64,000 nucleotides of DNA from Pestalotiopsis fici W106-1 (taxonomy: Eukaryota > Ascomycota > Sordariomycetes > Amphisphaeriales > Sporocadaceae), in the NCBI RefSeq assembly GCF_000516985.1, contig NW_006917092.1, positions 2,372,619 through 2,436,618 on the forward strand. The letters are read 5' to 3'. The number at the start of each line of letters is the position of its first letter. The stretch's first letter is position 1. The translations under genes and the position numbers were made by a program. A model generated the notes under the pieces. It did no database searches and was not told the origin of the DNA. It saw only the letters and a list, made by a program, of their open reading frames with translations. Shown here in pieces: positions 24,145 to 36,018 of the stretch.

Positions 24145-25334
24145 GTTGGGCGGGGTGGGACAAAGTTTCTGTCTGGCGGGAGGGGGGGTATATGGAGGAG
24201 AATAAAAAAACGAGAGAAGAAGAAGAATGAATACTTCTGTTGCCTAGGTAGAAATGAAAAGCCCGCGACGACCTTTGCGGCGGATCCCTCGTGAAAGGCA
24301 GGAGACAAAAACCTGAAGTGAGGTGAGGAGACGACTCACTGCGAGACGTTGTCTCTCTCTGCTCTCTCTCTCGCTCTGTCTGCCAAAGGTGGGTTTGCGC
24401 AACGGCCGGGCTAATCGCGAAGGAGAGTGCTCGCTCAGTGGGCAAAACGAGGCTGAGAGGAAAGTGCGTCACCTCCACTTCTCAGGTCATTCGTCAAAGG
24501 ATCGTCAGGGATCCGGCCAGTTGGAGGTTAGCGCGCGTCTTTTTCGGAATATCAGCCGAACCCGACGCCACGTAACCACCAACGGTGACAGCCATCCTAA
24601 TCAAATTCCCTCTGACCGCATGCGACGCTGGCACGTCCAGGCCCACACGGAATATATGCTCCGTCACGATAACCTCATATCGAGGACTCCTTATAGTCTA
24701 TCGATAAGTCGACGTTATTGGACAGTATACCATGTAGTGTACACTCTTACGATAGCCCACATCTACCAACGTCAGCCTTGACCGATCCGGGAAAGACATA
24801 ACCTAAATTGTCTAGTTGGTTTCAGAGCATGACGCCTGGCTGTCAAGGTTGTCTTTTGCATTTCCATTTGCGATAGATGCACGTGGCCTTGGTCATGTCT
24901 GCCACGACTATATAAATCAAGCTATGCTGCCCTCAAATCTCAGCATTGTGCCTCGCCCTATATGCCATTATTGATGGAACTCGTAGGGCATTATCTCGAG
25001 TATTCATAGTCTCACGGACTGCAATAATTGGGCTGTGCAGGCCGTGGTGTTGATTGAAGGCAGAATCACCCCAGAGGCTTGGTTTTTGACCAATAATTCA
25101 CCCATGCCCAGCACTGCCCTTCGAGGAGTAGCGACCAATCATGTGCTCTCCGGTCGTTGTAAGCATGCAGGTAATGCGTCGCAGTCACGCAAGGCTTCGC
25201 ACAGCCTCGAGCCACCTTGGGTGTAAACTTGGACGCCCGACGTTCCCCCCTTTCGCCGGCCAACTTTGATATTGCCTTGCTCAATCCGCAAATCTCGAGA
25301 AAAACAGCAGTGACACATCCCATGACACGACAGC
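24145..25334. other. Intergenic region between SER2 and the disrupted ankyrin gene
   Basis: Both start codons face this 1.2-kb stretch. The SER2 side has a CT-rich leader (CTCTCTCTGCTCTCTCTCTCG near 24350-24375 on the plus strand). No other gene is supported. Confidence 0.5.
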
Positions 25335-27469
25335 ATGGCAGAACTCCTAGGTGTTGTTGCCAGTGCGATCACCGTGGCCGAGGTTGCCGCAAAAGCCGGC
25401 GGCGCCATTCCGAAGCTCAAGGCTCTGTGGGACGAGATTCAGAACGTCCCTGAAACCATTGAGGACCTCTTGAGGCAGATCGAAATCCTCGACCTTTGGT
25501 CTGGGAGATGGAGAACGAGCTCAACGTTTACCGCGCATCCGTAATCAACCCCATCTTGCTCAATGATGGTGCCATGCGCAAGAGCACACAGTACTGCCGC
25601 GAGTCGTTGCAGAGCCTATCCCATCTTGTGGATGATATGAGCGTCCAGATACAAAATCAAAAGAAGTTGAGACGCGGGCTGGCCAAGGCAAAGATTGTCC
25701 TAAAGAAGCATGTTCTCGTGGATCTCGAAGCTCGGTTGCGTAAAGCTCTGGCGTTGCTGTCCCTTGCACAACAAAGTTACATGATGTGGGTCGTCCCTAT
25801 CATGGAATCGACCGCGTGTTTCTCACCAATCTTCATACTCTAGGTCAATAATGAAGCTTCAACCACACATCATTGTGAGCCAGTTGACGGCACAGAGCCA
25901 AAGACCGGAACAAGTCTTGTTGAATGCGGGCTCACTTATGAACGACAACTGTGAAGCTGCAGAAGAAGTTCCAGATTTCGTTGTTCATTCAGACTATGGA
26001 GGCTCATCGCATAGTATAATCAAACAAGAATATAATTATTCGAGTTGGGCCCGACGCTTCGGTCCCGTTGCAGTCGCATGGCAATTATCGGAAAGAACAT
26101 TCTTGGGTAATCACAGCACCAGTGAGTCTCGGCCACGGTATTAACAAGAGACTTGGCTCACAACAGTATAGATTACTCTCTTCGCGTCCAGTTGCCATCG
26201 TGGCTACTGAAGACATCTTGGGAGGTACAGCTTTCAAGAGGCCTTGGCGGTCCCAGTATTGGACTCAGGGCTTGGCGAACTGTCCCTGCATACTCTCCAG
26301 CCTTCGAAGCTGTCGATAGCGGCGACGTCAAAGGTCTCATAGGCTTACTAGACACGAGACAGGCGACGCTCTTTGACAGAGATCCAGATGGATATACACT
26401 TCTTCATGTAGGAGATACTGTCTACCATATGCCGGCGATCATTAGTATTAACAATTCGCAGGAAGCATTTCGGAGTTCAGGACTAGAATGCGTACGGTTA
26501 TTGGAAGATTCCGGGCTCAGTGTCTATGAAACAGACAATTTTGACAGAACACCACTCACAGCTTTAACTTACGGTGAATGGAACATCCCAAGAACTACGC
26601 AGGTTAAGGAACGAATCTCGGCGTGGCACGGGACGTTTCAGTCTAACAACGTCCTGGACGGAGATGATTACGACTACTGGGACGGATACAGTGCCATGAT
26701 TCTGAAGGACTGCAGCGATGACACACTCGAAAACCTTTTGCGCCATAATAATGACGCCCAGAATACAATACTTGACAGTATTCACTGGCCAATGTTTCTC
26801 TTTTTGCAGTGGCCGTATCGTTCTGCAGTACCTTCCAGCACCTATGCATTTGTTTCCAGAAATGAGACAATACTCAAGTATATGCTTGACGATGAAATCG
26901 TCGGTAACCTCGCATACGCGATCGGGGACAGGTCATGGCCCCTATCAGAGTCCGAAAAAGCAGACTGGGGGGACATTTTGAAGGCGGTTTTGGGTGATGA
27001 ATCGTTCGATCAGGCTTGGTTGCATTCTACTACTGTCTGTTGGGAGGAAGCCACAGATGATCGTCCATTCAACATGCAATGGCCCTGGAGTGACGCGACA
27101 CCACTAGTATCTCTACTCCAGGGCTATTGCATCAGGCACGACTTGCAACGAGGCAAGTCCAAGCATGCTGGGCTGGCCAATGCTCTACACTTCTGGTTGC
27201 AACTACTGCAACAGAACAAAGTTGACCTGATCGACTATGGGCTCAAGGAACGCCAAATGATTCAACAGAACCGGCCAGAAATAGGCACATATCAGGCCTT
27301 TTCCCGCACATACGGTGTTCCGGAGAGGTTACTGGATATACGATATGGACCTAATCCGCAAGACTGGTATTTGATATGGGATTTGGATGTTGAGCAGATG
27401 GCGGGCCAGTTTTGGACCTCTTTGAGAGAACCCGAGTTTGCTATGCCTGGTGGATGGGTAGACGACTGA
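25335..27469 (+). pseudogene. Fungal NLR-like / ankyrin-type protein gene with a frameshift
   Basis: Exons appear to be 25335-25795, 25844-26121 and 26172-27469. The two introns (48 and 50 bp) close in phase and would yield about 679 residues, except for one break. At about 25494 the frame shifts: the protein reads ...EIEILD, then ...LVWEMENEL continues in another frame with exactly one base missing between them. The two bases between the halves are too few for an intron. Residues 1-160 are a helical Ala/Leu-rich region (MAELLGVVASAITVAEVAAKAGG) of the type at the N-terminus of many fungal STAND/ankyrin proteins. YSLRVQLPSWLL follows, then a degenerate ankyrin-like part (AVDSGDVKGLIGLLDTRQA..GYTLLH). 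No NACHT domain is present. It is either a pseudogene or a one-base assembly error. The rest of the frame is intact, which favours a recent event or an error. Confidence 0.72.
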
Positions 27470-30400
27470 GCAGACTCATACATGTACGACCATGCAGTGG
27501 ACCGTACTTGTTTCTATCGTGGAATACAAAATCGAGGTTCAGTTTCAACCTGCCTTTGAGTCAGCTTATTGTTGTGCACATGGCGTCTTTTATCGTCGTT
27601 AGGTTGGCGTAGGCTGCTAGTATATTTTCCTAGATCGCATATCAATGCGAAAGGGACTTCAAGGCCGTTATCAATGGATACAAGTAATGAATATGTCCGA
27701 TGAGAATGTTTCATTTCGATTTATATATACCGTCGACAGTAGGAACGTAGTAGGCAGCGGAAGGCGACACCATGAATAAACGGGAATGGAATGAAGCGTC
27801 ACTAAATTATGCAAACATTTTAATTGTGCACAATTATCCCACATATGATATAATAATATATTTGTAGGGGTATTATCAGTGGAATTTGGAAGGTGGTTTG
27901 GATTGTGTGTCCTTGAGCAGCACGTATTATCTGCAGTGAATTGCGAAATGTAATTTGGACTATTTCATATTGGAGTCTCCTGTGGGAGAGGTCGTCAGTC
28001 GTCTGGTCGTCGGCAACTCGTCCCCAGAAACCAGGGTATCGGGGTGCGGCTGAAGTGGATATCGGAGGCGGGAAACCCTGGCTGTCGGTCTGCGGCTCAC
28101 CCTGCAGGCACCGGCTGGCCTCTGTTGGTGGTTTTCTTTTCAGCGCTCAACCACTATTTTTCAGCAGCACCACGGACACCACACTCGATAAAAACCGGGA
28201 CCCGGTTTCTGCGTTGCGCAAAACCGTTCGAATGGGACAATAAATGGAGCCTTACGGGATTTTAGTGTCAATCACGCAATCGTCCCTGTCAAAGACGTGA
28301 TTTTTTTCTTCTGCTTTCTTTGGGGCCCCTCTGCAACTACCAGTGACCTGGGAGGGGTGTGCGTGGAGTCGTGGACAACTTTATGACCGCCGGATGCTGA
28401 ATTCGGCGGATTCTGCATATGGACAAGTAATGCAACGTTTTATTAATCGAATGCTGACGGGGTTCGTGTGTTTGATTCTGATTATACATCAAATATATCG
28501 AGCAGGAGGACATTTGAAAAGATAACGAAGCGAAACTTGCTAAGCCCATTGCTGAGTGATCATGGCCAAGGAGACCACAACGACCTAAAATCTCGGCAAG
28601 AGCAGGTAAGTGATCACGAGGCGTTAATCAGGGGCTTGGCCTGCAATGGCGACAGAGTGGACGTGAAAGGCATCATAGAGTCTAAAATACCAGTAATACA
28701 GTCTTTCATGGATGATGTCTGGAGCATGTTTCCAGAAACACATCACATAACAGTAGCACTACCACCTTGATCTGTAGTCGAGTGGCATGGCTGATTACAA
28801 GCGGTGAACTCTAAAACGGCAATTTCATGGGAAGTCCGTATGTCTGTCTGCCTTTTGCCTTGCCAGCTCTTTTAATCATAGACCTGAGTGTCAACCATCA
28901 ATCAAGATTCAACCAATGCAGCAGCATAAACAAAATTGATCTTGATTATGATACTCAGAACCCAATTGTGTTGCTATGGAGTCTTTGGAATAAGGACGCC
29001 CCGCCGCTTCGGTACCGCGCACCGCGGGAGTCTATCTTTCAAAAGGGCCCCATCGCCTTGGCTCCGGTTACTATCACGATGGAGACATCAGGGAGTAGCT
29101 TGGCTGGCATATCTATCTCCCTGGGCTAAAGATGCCTTGCAGTTAAGAAACGTCTCGTGCGTGTTGCCTAGTACATGCGAACATTCCCTGGCGACACGTT
29201 GTCCCCTAAACCCGCCCAACCTGCGTATATGGTGTAAACTCCGAGGCAAAGCCCGTATATGTTTTCTTCTAGTATCTATACATTATCTGTTGCTTTTACG
29301 CTTTCTGACATCATGCCGTTGTTCACAGGAGCTTTGGGCATACATGTAAAAGCCGATTCATGAGGGACTAGGGCGATCTAGGCAGCGCTCTTCTGGCTTC
29401 GAGTCTTTTAGGTTGGCGGGAACAAGTGTGCGATTTACAGAGAGAGACGTTTAAAGTGGATCTATTTTTTTTTCGAGAGGCAAAACTCCATCTAATACTT
29501 TACTTTGTATGGATCTTCAACAAGATAATCTGAGACCTAGGGAAAACGTCTGACCGTCAACCACGTACACAGCATAACGCAGGTGGTACAAGTATTACTC
29601 GGGCCAAAAAATACAAGGCCGCGCATACAAAGATAACGATGGGGTAATATTTGTATTTCTTCATCCAGTGAATACTGACAAGACAAATTGAATAGAAAGG
29701 TACCATGTATTTGATGATTGATCATTGACGAGTGAATGCATATAACCCCTGCCTCCAGCTCAGGTTATGCGGAAGCCGTCATGGAATGCCCAAGGTTCGG
29801 TACTCGGGGCGGCTCAGATCTAAGAAAGAATTTCTCAGCCACTGGCCAATGAGAAGAGTCCGTCAGATCGCGAATAGCTTAGCGCGGATGTCGTGATTGC
29901 CTCTAAGTCTCAGAGGAGCATCATTTCTCTTTGTCCCATAGCCAACAGACGGAGGCTGGACCGCAAATCGCAGACTCTTGTCGCCTGGAACATGGACTTT
30001 CGATTCCGTATTGCCGTGCCCGCAAAAAGGTAGAGGTACAAACTCACGCCCTTGCTCGGTAAGCAAGAGAGAGAGAAATAGAGAAAAGGACCAAGAAACG
30101 GTCGAATTTATGCAGGTTTTATTCTATACCTTTCTGGTAAAAATACGCTGATGGAAAAGCACGTAATCAAGCCAAAGCCTTAAATTTTTCTTCTTTCCAC
30201 CCCCTCCCCCTTCCGAAGAACTGGACAGTCCACTTACAAAGCAAGGAGGGCCGAATGAGGATACGGAGGAATTACATAGCACTTCTTCCCCATCCCCTAC
30301 CCTACTACTACTACTACTACTACTACAAGCCCATGTGCATGTCCAGGGCTATTATCATACCGCCCTGCCTAGTTAGTAGATGTACCTCGACCTTACCCAT

Positions 30401-30703
30401 CCGAAAGCCACCAGTCCGGCCTCTCTTAATCACAACCACTCCCTCTTCTAAACCTTTCCCCGGATTATTCTTCCTCAGTCACAAGTCTTCTTCTTCTTCC
30501 ATACCTATACCTCCCCCGGCACAAACGTCATCACTATTCAACATACCCTGACTTGTCAGAACTCGCAAACACCTGAAGCAGTAGTGGACTCCGCCAAGCA
30601 CAGATCACAGACGCCCGCCTCTCCTCAACTACAAGACCTCTCGCGCGGGGCAATCCTCAACTTGACAACCACCCCTCAACTCCTACAACAACACAATAAC
30701 ACA
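27470..30703. other. Long gene-poor region upstream of PAPS reductase
   Basis: 3.2 kb without a convincing gene. The short frames at 27941-28243 and 28468-28770 show no family signature. A CTA microsatellite lies near its end, and the last few hundred bases, rich in CT and CA, look like a long 5' leader of the PAPS reductase gene. Confidence 0.5.
30302..30326. repeat. CTA trinucleotide microsatellite
   Basis: About eight consecutive CTA units, roughly 380 bp upstream of the PAPS reductase start codon, probably in its leader or promoter. Confidence 0.85.
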
Positions 30704-31708
30704 ATGGAGTCCACAAACATGTCGTCCTACACATCGTCGCCGCAAGTGAGACCAGTCGACGCCAAGGCGCAACCAGCCAACGAGGTCGAGTCAGGCTACG
30801 GCTCGGCCGCATCGTCGGTCGCCGGTTCGACGGGTGAGCTGCCCTTGGTCACCATGACCCCGCCTCACCTCAACTTCCTCAATGAGCAGCTCGAGAGGCT
30901 GTCGCCCCTGGAGCGCCTCCGCCTCGTCAGACTCATCTTCCCCAACCTGTACCAGACCACCGCCTTTGGCCTGAGCGGACTTGTCACCATTGACATGCTG
31001 GCCAAGATCCAGGCCGAGGACCCCCAAGGCCCCGCTATTGACCTGGTCTTCCTCGACACTCTGTACCACTTCCAGGAGACCCTCGACCTGGTCGAGCGCG
31101 TCAAGGACAAGTACAACGTCAAGGTCCACACCTTCAAGCCCAATGGCACCAACACCACTGCCGAGTTTGAGGAGCAATACGGCGAGAAGCTGTACGAGGT
31201 CGCATCCGAGCTGTACGACTACATTGCCAAGGTCGAGCCTCAGCAGCGCGCCTACGCCGACCTCCACGTTGCCGCCGTCCTCACGGGACGCCGCCGGTCG
31301 CAAGGCGGACAGCGCGACAAGATCCCCGTCCTCGAGGTGGAGGAGGAGACGGGCATCGTCAAGATCAACCCCCTGGTCGACTGGTCGTTTAAGCAGGTCA
31401 AGGCCTACATCGACGAGCACCAGGTCCCTTACAATATCCTTCTCGACAAGGGCTACAAGTCGGTGGGCGACTGGCACTCGACCAGCCCCGTCGCCGAGGG
31501 CGAGGACGAGCGTGCCGGCCGCTGGAAGGGTCAGGCTAAGACCGAGTGCGGCATCCACAACAAGAAGTCTCGCTACGCCCTCTTCCTTGAGGAGCAGGCA
31601 CGCAAGGAGCAGCTCGAGGCACGCAAGGGTCAGGAGGAGCTGACGGCAGCTCTCGAGAAGGTCGAGCTGGAGCAAAAGTCAGAGGCGCCGGTCGAGGCCT
31701 CGGCATAG
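30704..31708 (+). CDS. MET16: Phosphoadenosine phosphosulfate (PAPS) reductase
   Basis: This cytosolic enzyme reduces PAPS to sulfite with thioredoxin as electron donor, a step in sulfate assimilation to cysteine and methionine. It is an intronless frame of 334 residues from the ATG at 30704; a second in-frame ATG five codons later is a plausible alternative. The adenosine phosphosulfate reductase fold is visible in FGLSGLVTIDML, DLVFLDTLYHFQET, a basic GRRRSQGGQRDKIPVLE loop and NPLVDWSFKQVKAYI. The catalytic motif ECGIH carries the single redox Cys282. I see no paired cysteines of the iron-sulfur APS reductase class, consistent with a PAPS-specific enzyme. A Glu/Lys-rich tail follows. Sulfur-starvation control is expected from the family; I did not establish binding sites. 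Confidence 0.95.
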   Translation: MESTNMSSYTSSPQVRPVDAKAQPANEVESGYGSAASSVAGSTGELPLVTMTPPHLNFLNEQLERLSPLERLRLVRLIFPNLYQTTAFGLSGLVTIDMLAKIQAEDPQGPAIDLVFLDTLYHFQETLDLVERVKDKYNVKVHTFKPNGTNTTAEFEEQYGEKLYEVASELYDYIAKVEPQQRAYADLHVAAVLTGRRRSQGGQRDKIPVLEVEEETGIVKINPLVDWSFKQVKAYIDEHQVPYNILLDKGYKSVGDWHSTSPVAEGEDERAGRWKGQAKTECGIHNKKSRYALFLEEQARKEQLEARKGQEELTAALEKVELEQKSEAPVEASA

Positions 31709-33223
31709 AGAGTCGCGCGGGCATATAGAGAAAAAGAGCATCAAGGGTCAAGATCGGCGTTTATTCCTGGGAGGCATCGACTATCAATCATGATTGGGAT
31801 GGAGGTCTGTTTTTGTTTGTTGAAAGATACTCAAGTCGGTTCGGTCGGCGACGGCGTTACGGTGTTCAAACATATTCGAATTGCATAAAAGGCGCGCGTT
31901 TTGCGTACATCACGATGTGGTTCTGAGCTATCTATAGATAATTAGCATATCATCAAAAGCAAAAAGAAACTCGTAAAATTAATCAACTGGTCCCTTTTTG
32001 CTCTATGTGACATACCATTTGTCCTGGCATATCAGACAAAGCCATCGAGCGTATCAGAGAGGGCGTGGTCATCGCGAAGCAAGCAGGTCCAGGTCGTTCG
32101 GCACTAGTCAAGGACGACCACAGATACCCCCCAGCCATCATGGCCAGAGGATGACGGGCTTGAAAGAAGTGTCGAGGCCATTGTGAAGAGCTTCTCGAGA
32201 CGTTGGAACAATGCAGAGCCGCAACTGCACTCTAACCCAAAAACGTGGTAATGGCCCGGTCGTGAGGAGGGGGAAAGCAACTTGCAGCTCCAAAAGAGTT
32301 GTGATTGGCTGCTTTTGATTCCTTGGTGGGGTCCCTGGCGTCGATCACCAACTTCCCATTCAGGAATTGTCTTGTCTTGTATTAAGCTTTTTGTTTCCGA
32401 GATATGGGGGATTCGAAACTGCTGCTATGGTCTTTTACTTCTTCTCGCAAATCAGATTCATCGTGGTGATCAGATTTGCTAAGCGTTGGCAAGATTTACT
32501 GTGAATTAATTCAAACTAAGAAATGAAACTCTTCTTTGGCCTATTTTCCTTCCTTTGTCCGAGCACCATTCAACAACGCCTTGACTGTTTTGGGACTTGT
32601 AATCTGCTACTGAACTACATAGATCACGATAACCTCAGAGATGCCGGACAGCCGCTCACATAACGGTCAATAACGGTGCAAAGTTGATGCATCAAGCCAA
32701 GTTTTCTCCTCCGCTGAGATCTACCCGAAGGATCTTCTGTGCACGATCAAAACGCCGGGGGGTTCTCATGCCTACGTGTTTGAAGCTCTTGTTTCGGTTC
32801 CATCCCAACTTGCTATTGGCCATTTGTTAGTTGTAAACAAAAGATCTCGCACCACTTGCAGCCGACAAACACCCAGAGGCCCGTGAACATTGTTGGAATC
32901 ATTGCGATTGGCTACACCATAGTCGTAGACAGCTCTCGGATATAACGACCGAACGCCAGGAGAACGACCACAAGCTGTCAACACCCTCGGACCGCCTCCA
33001 CGATCCCCGGCTCGTGAACAGCCGACGGCTTGTCAACGCTTGGCAGGTCTGTTGATTTCCTGCAAAGCGTCATGACCACATGTAGATATATAAAGCTTGA
33101 CAGTCCCCCCCATGCCTCCTTGCCTTCTCTCTGGGGGCTCGGGTTCGTTGAGCGAGTCTCCCATATTTTATAGTACTACTAATAATTACAACGCTGCTCG
33201 GTCGGCTTTTATTTTTCTTCAAC
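31709..33223. other. Intergenic region between PAPS reductase and the fasciclin gene
   Basis: 1.5 kb holding the 3' end of the PAPS reductase gene and the promoter of the fasciclin gene, with a TATAAA-like element at about 33089. No gene is supported. Confidence 0.5.
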
Positions 33224-34540
33224 ATGTATCTTCGAAGCCTAATACCTGCTTTCGTAGTCGTTGTGGCTGCTGAGCCCATCACTAATATCCTATCCGCCAA
33301 CAGTAACGAGCTCAGTACACTCACATGTGAGTGACATGAACTCCAATATTACGCCAAAATAAGGACATTTACTGATACGATATTTGCATAGCCTTATTGG
33401 GAACTGTCCCTGAGCTCACTAATGCTCTCTCCACGGCAAGAAACATAACCGTCATCGCGCCGAGCAATGCCGCGTTCCAAAAGGCCATGGCGGCCATGCC
33501 CGAGCTGGCCACCATGGTGAAGAACACGACGTTTCTCACCGACCTGCTCGAGTACCACGTGGTACAGGGTGTCGTCTCGTCATCCATGTTCTCCACGACG
33601 CCCCTGTTTGCGTCGACAGCCCTCCAGCTCCCCGTCTCGACTCCGGCAGGGGCAATAAAGTCCCAAAGGGTCGAGCTAATCAAGTCCAACGCCGACGCTC
33701 TCGTCATTTCGGGCTTCAAGCAGGCGTCGCGGGTGACGCAAGCCGACCTCTTTTTTGACGGCGGCGTTTTGCACATTGTCGACAGCGTGCTCGCCGTGCC
33801 CGAGGTGACTTCGGTCACGGCCCTGGACGTGGGCCTGACCTCGCTGGCCGGCGCCCTGGCAAAGTCCAACCTGACGAGCGGCGTCGACGCCCTGCGCGAC
33901 GCCACCATTTTTGCCCCGTCCAATGCCGCCTTTGTCCAGGTCGGCAACGTGGTCGAGGCCGCCGGGCCCGATCTCCTCTCCGATGTCCTGGGCTACCATA
34001 TCGTCACGGCGGGCGCCGTCCACAGCACCGAGCTCCTCCAGCGCGTCCGCGCCGCCGGCGGCAAAACCGTGGCGCTCAACACGCTCGAGGGCGGCACATT
34101 GGCTGTGAGGGAGGTTAATGGGCAGTTGTATGTCAATAATGCCAAGATTGCCCTGGCCGACGTCTTGACCCAGAATGGTGTCGTCCATGTTATTAATAAG
34201 TAAGTCTCTCTCTCTCTCTCCTCTTACCTTCCCCGTAACTCTTGGGTTTGGCGTTGTAAAAAGTCCAGTAGAGAGCTAATAATAATAATTTCTTGCCAGT
34301 GTTCTCAACCCTCACGCCACCACACTAGTTCCAGACGCCTCGAGAGCCACGCCCGTTGCGGATTTCGCGGGTGCCAGTGCCGTCAGAGAGGCCCCCTTTA
34401 CCTCTGCCGTCTCGCCCACAACCACCATTGTGCCCGTCACCGTGGCCCAGGCCGCCGGCCAGCACGCGGCCATGCCTACGGTGGCAGCCCTTATGGGTGC
34501 CTTTGGAGCGGCGGCGGCGGCGGCGATTGTGAATATGTGA
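33224..34540 (+). CDS. Secreted GPI-anchored protein with two fasciclin (FAS1) domains
   Basis: A cell-surface protein of the FAS1 adhesion family. Exons 33224-33326, 33392-34199 and 34300-34540 give 383 residues. A signal peptide (MYLRSLIPAFVVVVAAEP) is followed by FAS1 domain 1 (about 25-160; signature ITVIAPSNAAFQKAM, then LLEYHVVQG) and FAS1 domain 2 (about 165-310; ATIFAPSNAAFVQV, VLGYHIVT, and the end NAKIALADVLTQNGVVHVIN). The tail is Thr/Ala/Pro-rich, with a terminal hydrophobic Ala-rich segment (GAFGAAAAAAIVNM) suitable for GPI anchoring. The second intron starts with a CT microsatellite. Coding GC content is high in the middle exon. Adhesion or wall function is from family knowledge. 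Confidence 0.92.
34202..34221. repeat. CT microsatellite in a fasciclin-gene intron
   Basis: A run of TCTCTC units directly after the 5' splice site of the second intron of the fasciclin gene. Confidence 0.7.
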
Positions 34541-36018
34541 TGGCTCGGTAATTCCTTTCACACTTTGAGCAGACCCAAATCTCTGCCTCTATGTATATAC
34601 ATTTCCTCATGTTTCAGATAAATCCCTAGAATACCCGGTAGAAAGCAGTAGACAAGTAAAGGGAAGGAAAAGCTTGGTGACGGCCAACGACATAGTAGAC
34701 TCAACACAAATGTATATACCAGCCCATCAATGAATATTACCCATAGACTTTTGTTATCGGTAGCCTGAAGCCTGTGAATCACCTCCGCCATCCCTGATTC
34801 CAAAATTACTTGCTTCAAAATTACTGTCTTATTGTAAATGACGCTTGATTTAACAGGAACGCCTCCATTTGGCATGCAAATGCTCCGTATAAATACCTAC
34901 CTTGCTAAGTCAATTCCTCCTCCGCTGCTGACCGAGTAACAAGCCTGGTCAGCACTACATGGTCAGTGTAGAAGACCACAGAGTATCCAGGATGCCCCTG
35001 AATACCACTCACCAATAGACTAGGTCAAAATCTTGGTATTCTAGAGTATGCTTGCTGGCTGCAAATGATATAGACTCTCCTGGTGCGAATCACTATCATG
35101 CGAAATACCTCTTCAAAAGGATACTGCCCATGGTGATAGAGATCCGCATCTTTCGTACGCTTTGCCGGTAATATTCTCGCTCACAAGGATTGCGAATAAC
35201 ACATATGCTCTCCGTTTACGAACAATACAAGGTGGGCAGGAAGGATTTTATTGTTTAAGCGCGGTAGCACTGCACTATAAGCACAGTTTCTCCGTCAGAC
35301 CAAGTATGTGGCTCAGACTGTATCTAAACAATGATTCTTGCTGCAACACCATCCTTAGGAAGCGAGCCACAGCGTAGACGGCATATTTGGCAGCCCGAAA
35401 CGCGCGGTGCTTTTCATCCGCTTCATCTTCCAACGCCCAGCAATGACAAATGACGTGGGTTAGGGGGGGTCGCAAGGGCGCTCACTTGAGCAAGCCCTGG
35501 GCATTGTCTACTTCTTTCATCTTCATCCACTACTCATCCTCATCCCGATTACATGACTTCGTGGCCTCTTTTGCTCGAGCAATGGGCGTACATGATATGT
35601 TCTTCTCTAAACCTGGTAGACGTAAATCTTATCGGCTGCTCTGCCGCGACCGAAACTCCGCAGCAAAGGAAGGGGATACATGGTGGGGTGAAATCAAGTG
35701 TAGGTGTATGCCGTGTAGTGTCTTGGGGTATGGGGGGTCAAAAGGGGTATTGCATTAAGGCAGGGGAATGGATTTATATACACATGTCTCATTCAGATGA
35801 GCGATGGACGATGGGGAGGGCGTAGAAAGGTAATTGATAGGTAGTGCCGAGCGTCATTGCCTTGTGATTCGCGAAGCCTTGATGTAGTAATCGGCTTGGC
35901 TGTCTTGACTGCGCTCGGAGTTGAGGCGTGTCTTGAGGGAGGCCATGACGGATGAGACCAATGGAATTCCATGAAACAGGTTCTGTAGGTGTCACACCCG
36001 TCATCGCGAATCACCTTC
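34541..36018. other. Convergent intergenic region, fasciclin / KAP95
   Basis: About 1.5 kb between two 3' ends. Scattered short frames only, with no recognisable gene or RNA. Confidence 0.5.

Noticed and set aside
27941..28770. Frames of about 100 codons in the gene-poor region
   Set aside because: No domain, poor composition and no splice support.
30791..31675. 294-codon minus-strand frame inside PAPS reductase
   Set aside because: Leu/Val-rich antisense shadow, as expected in GC-rich coding sequence.
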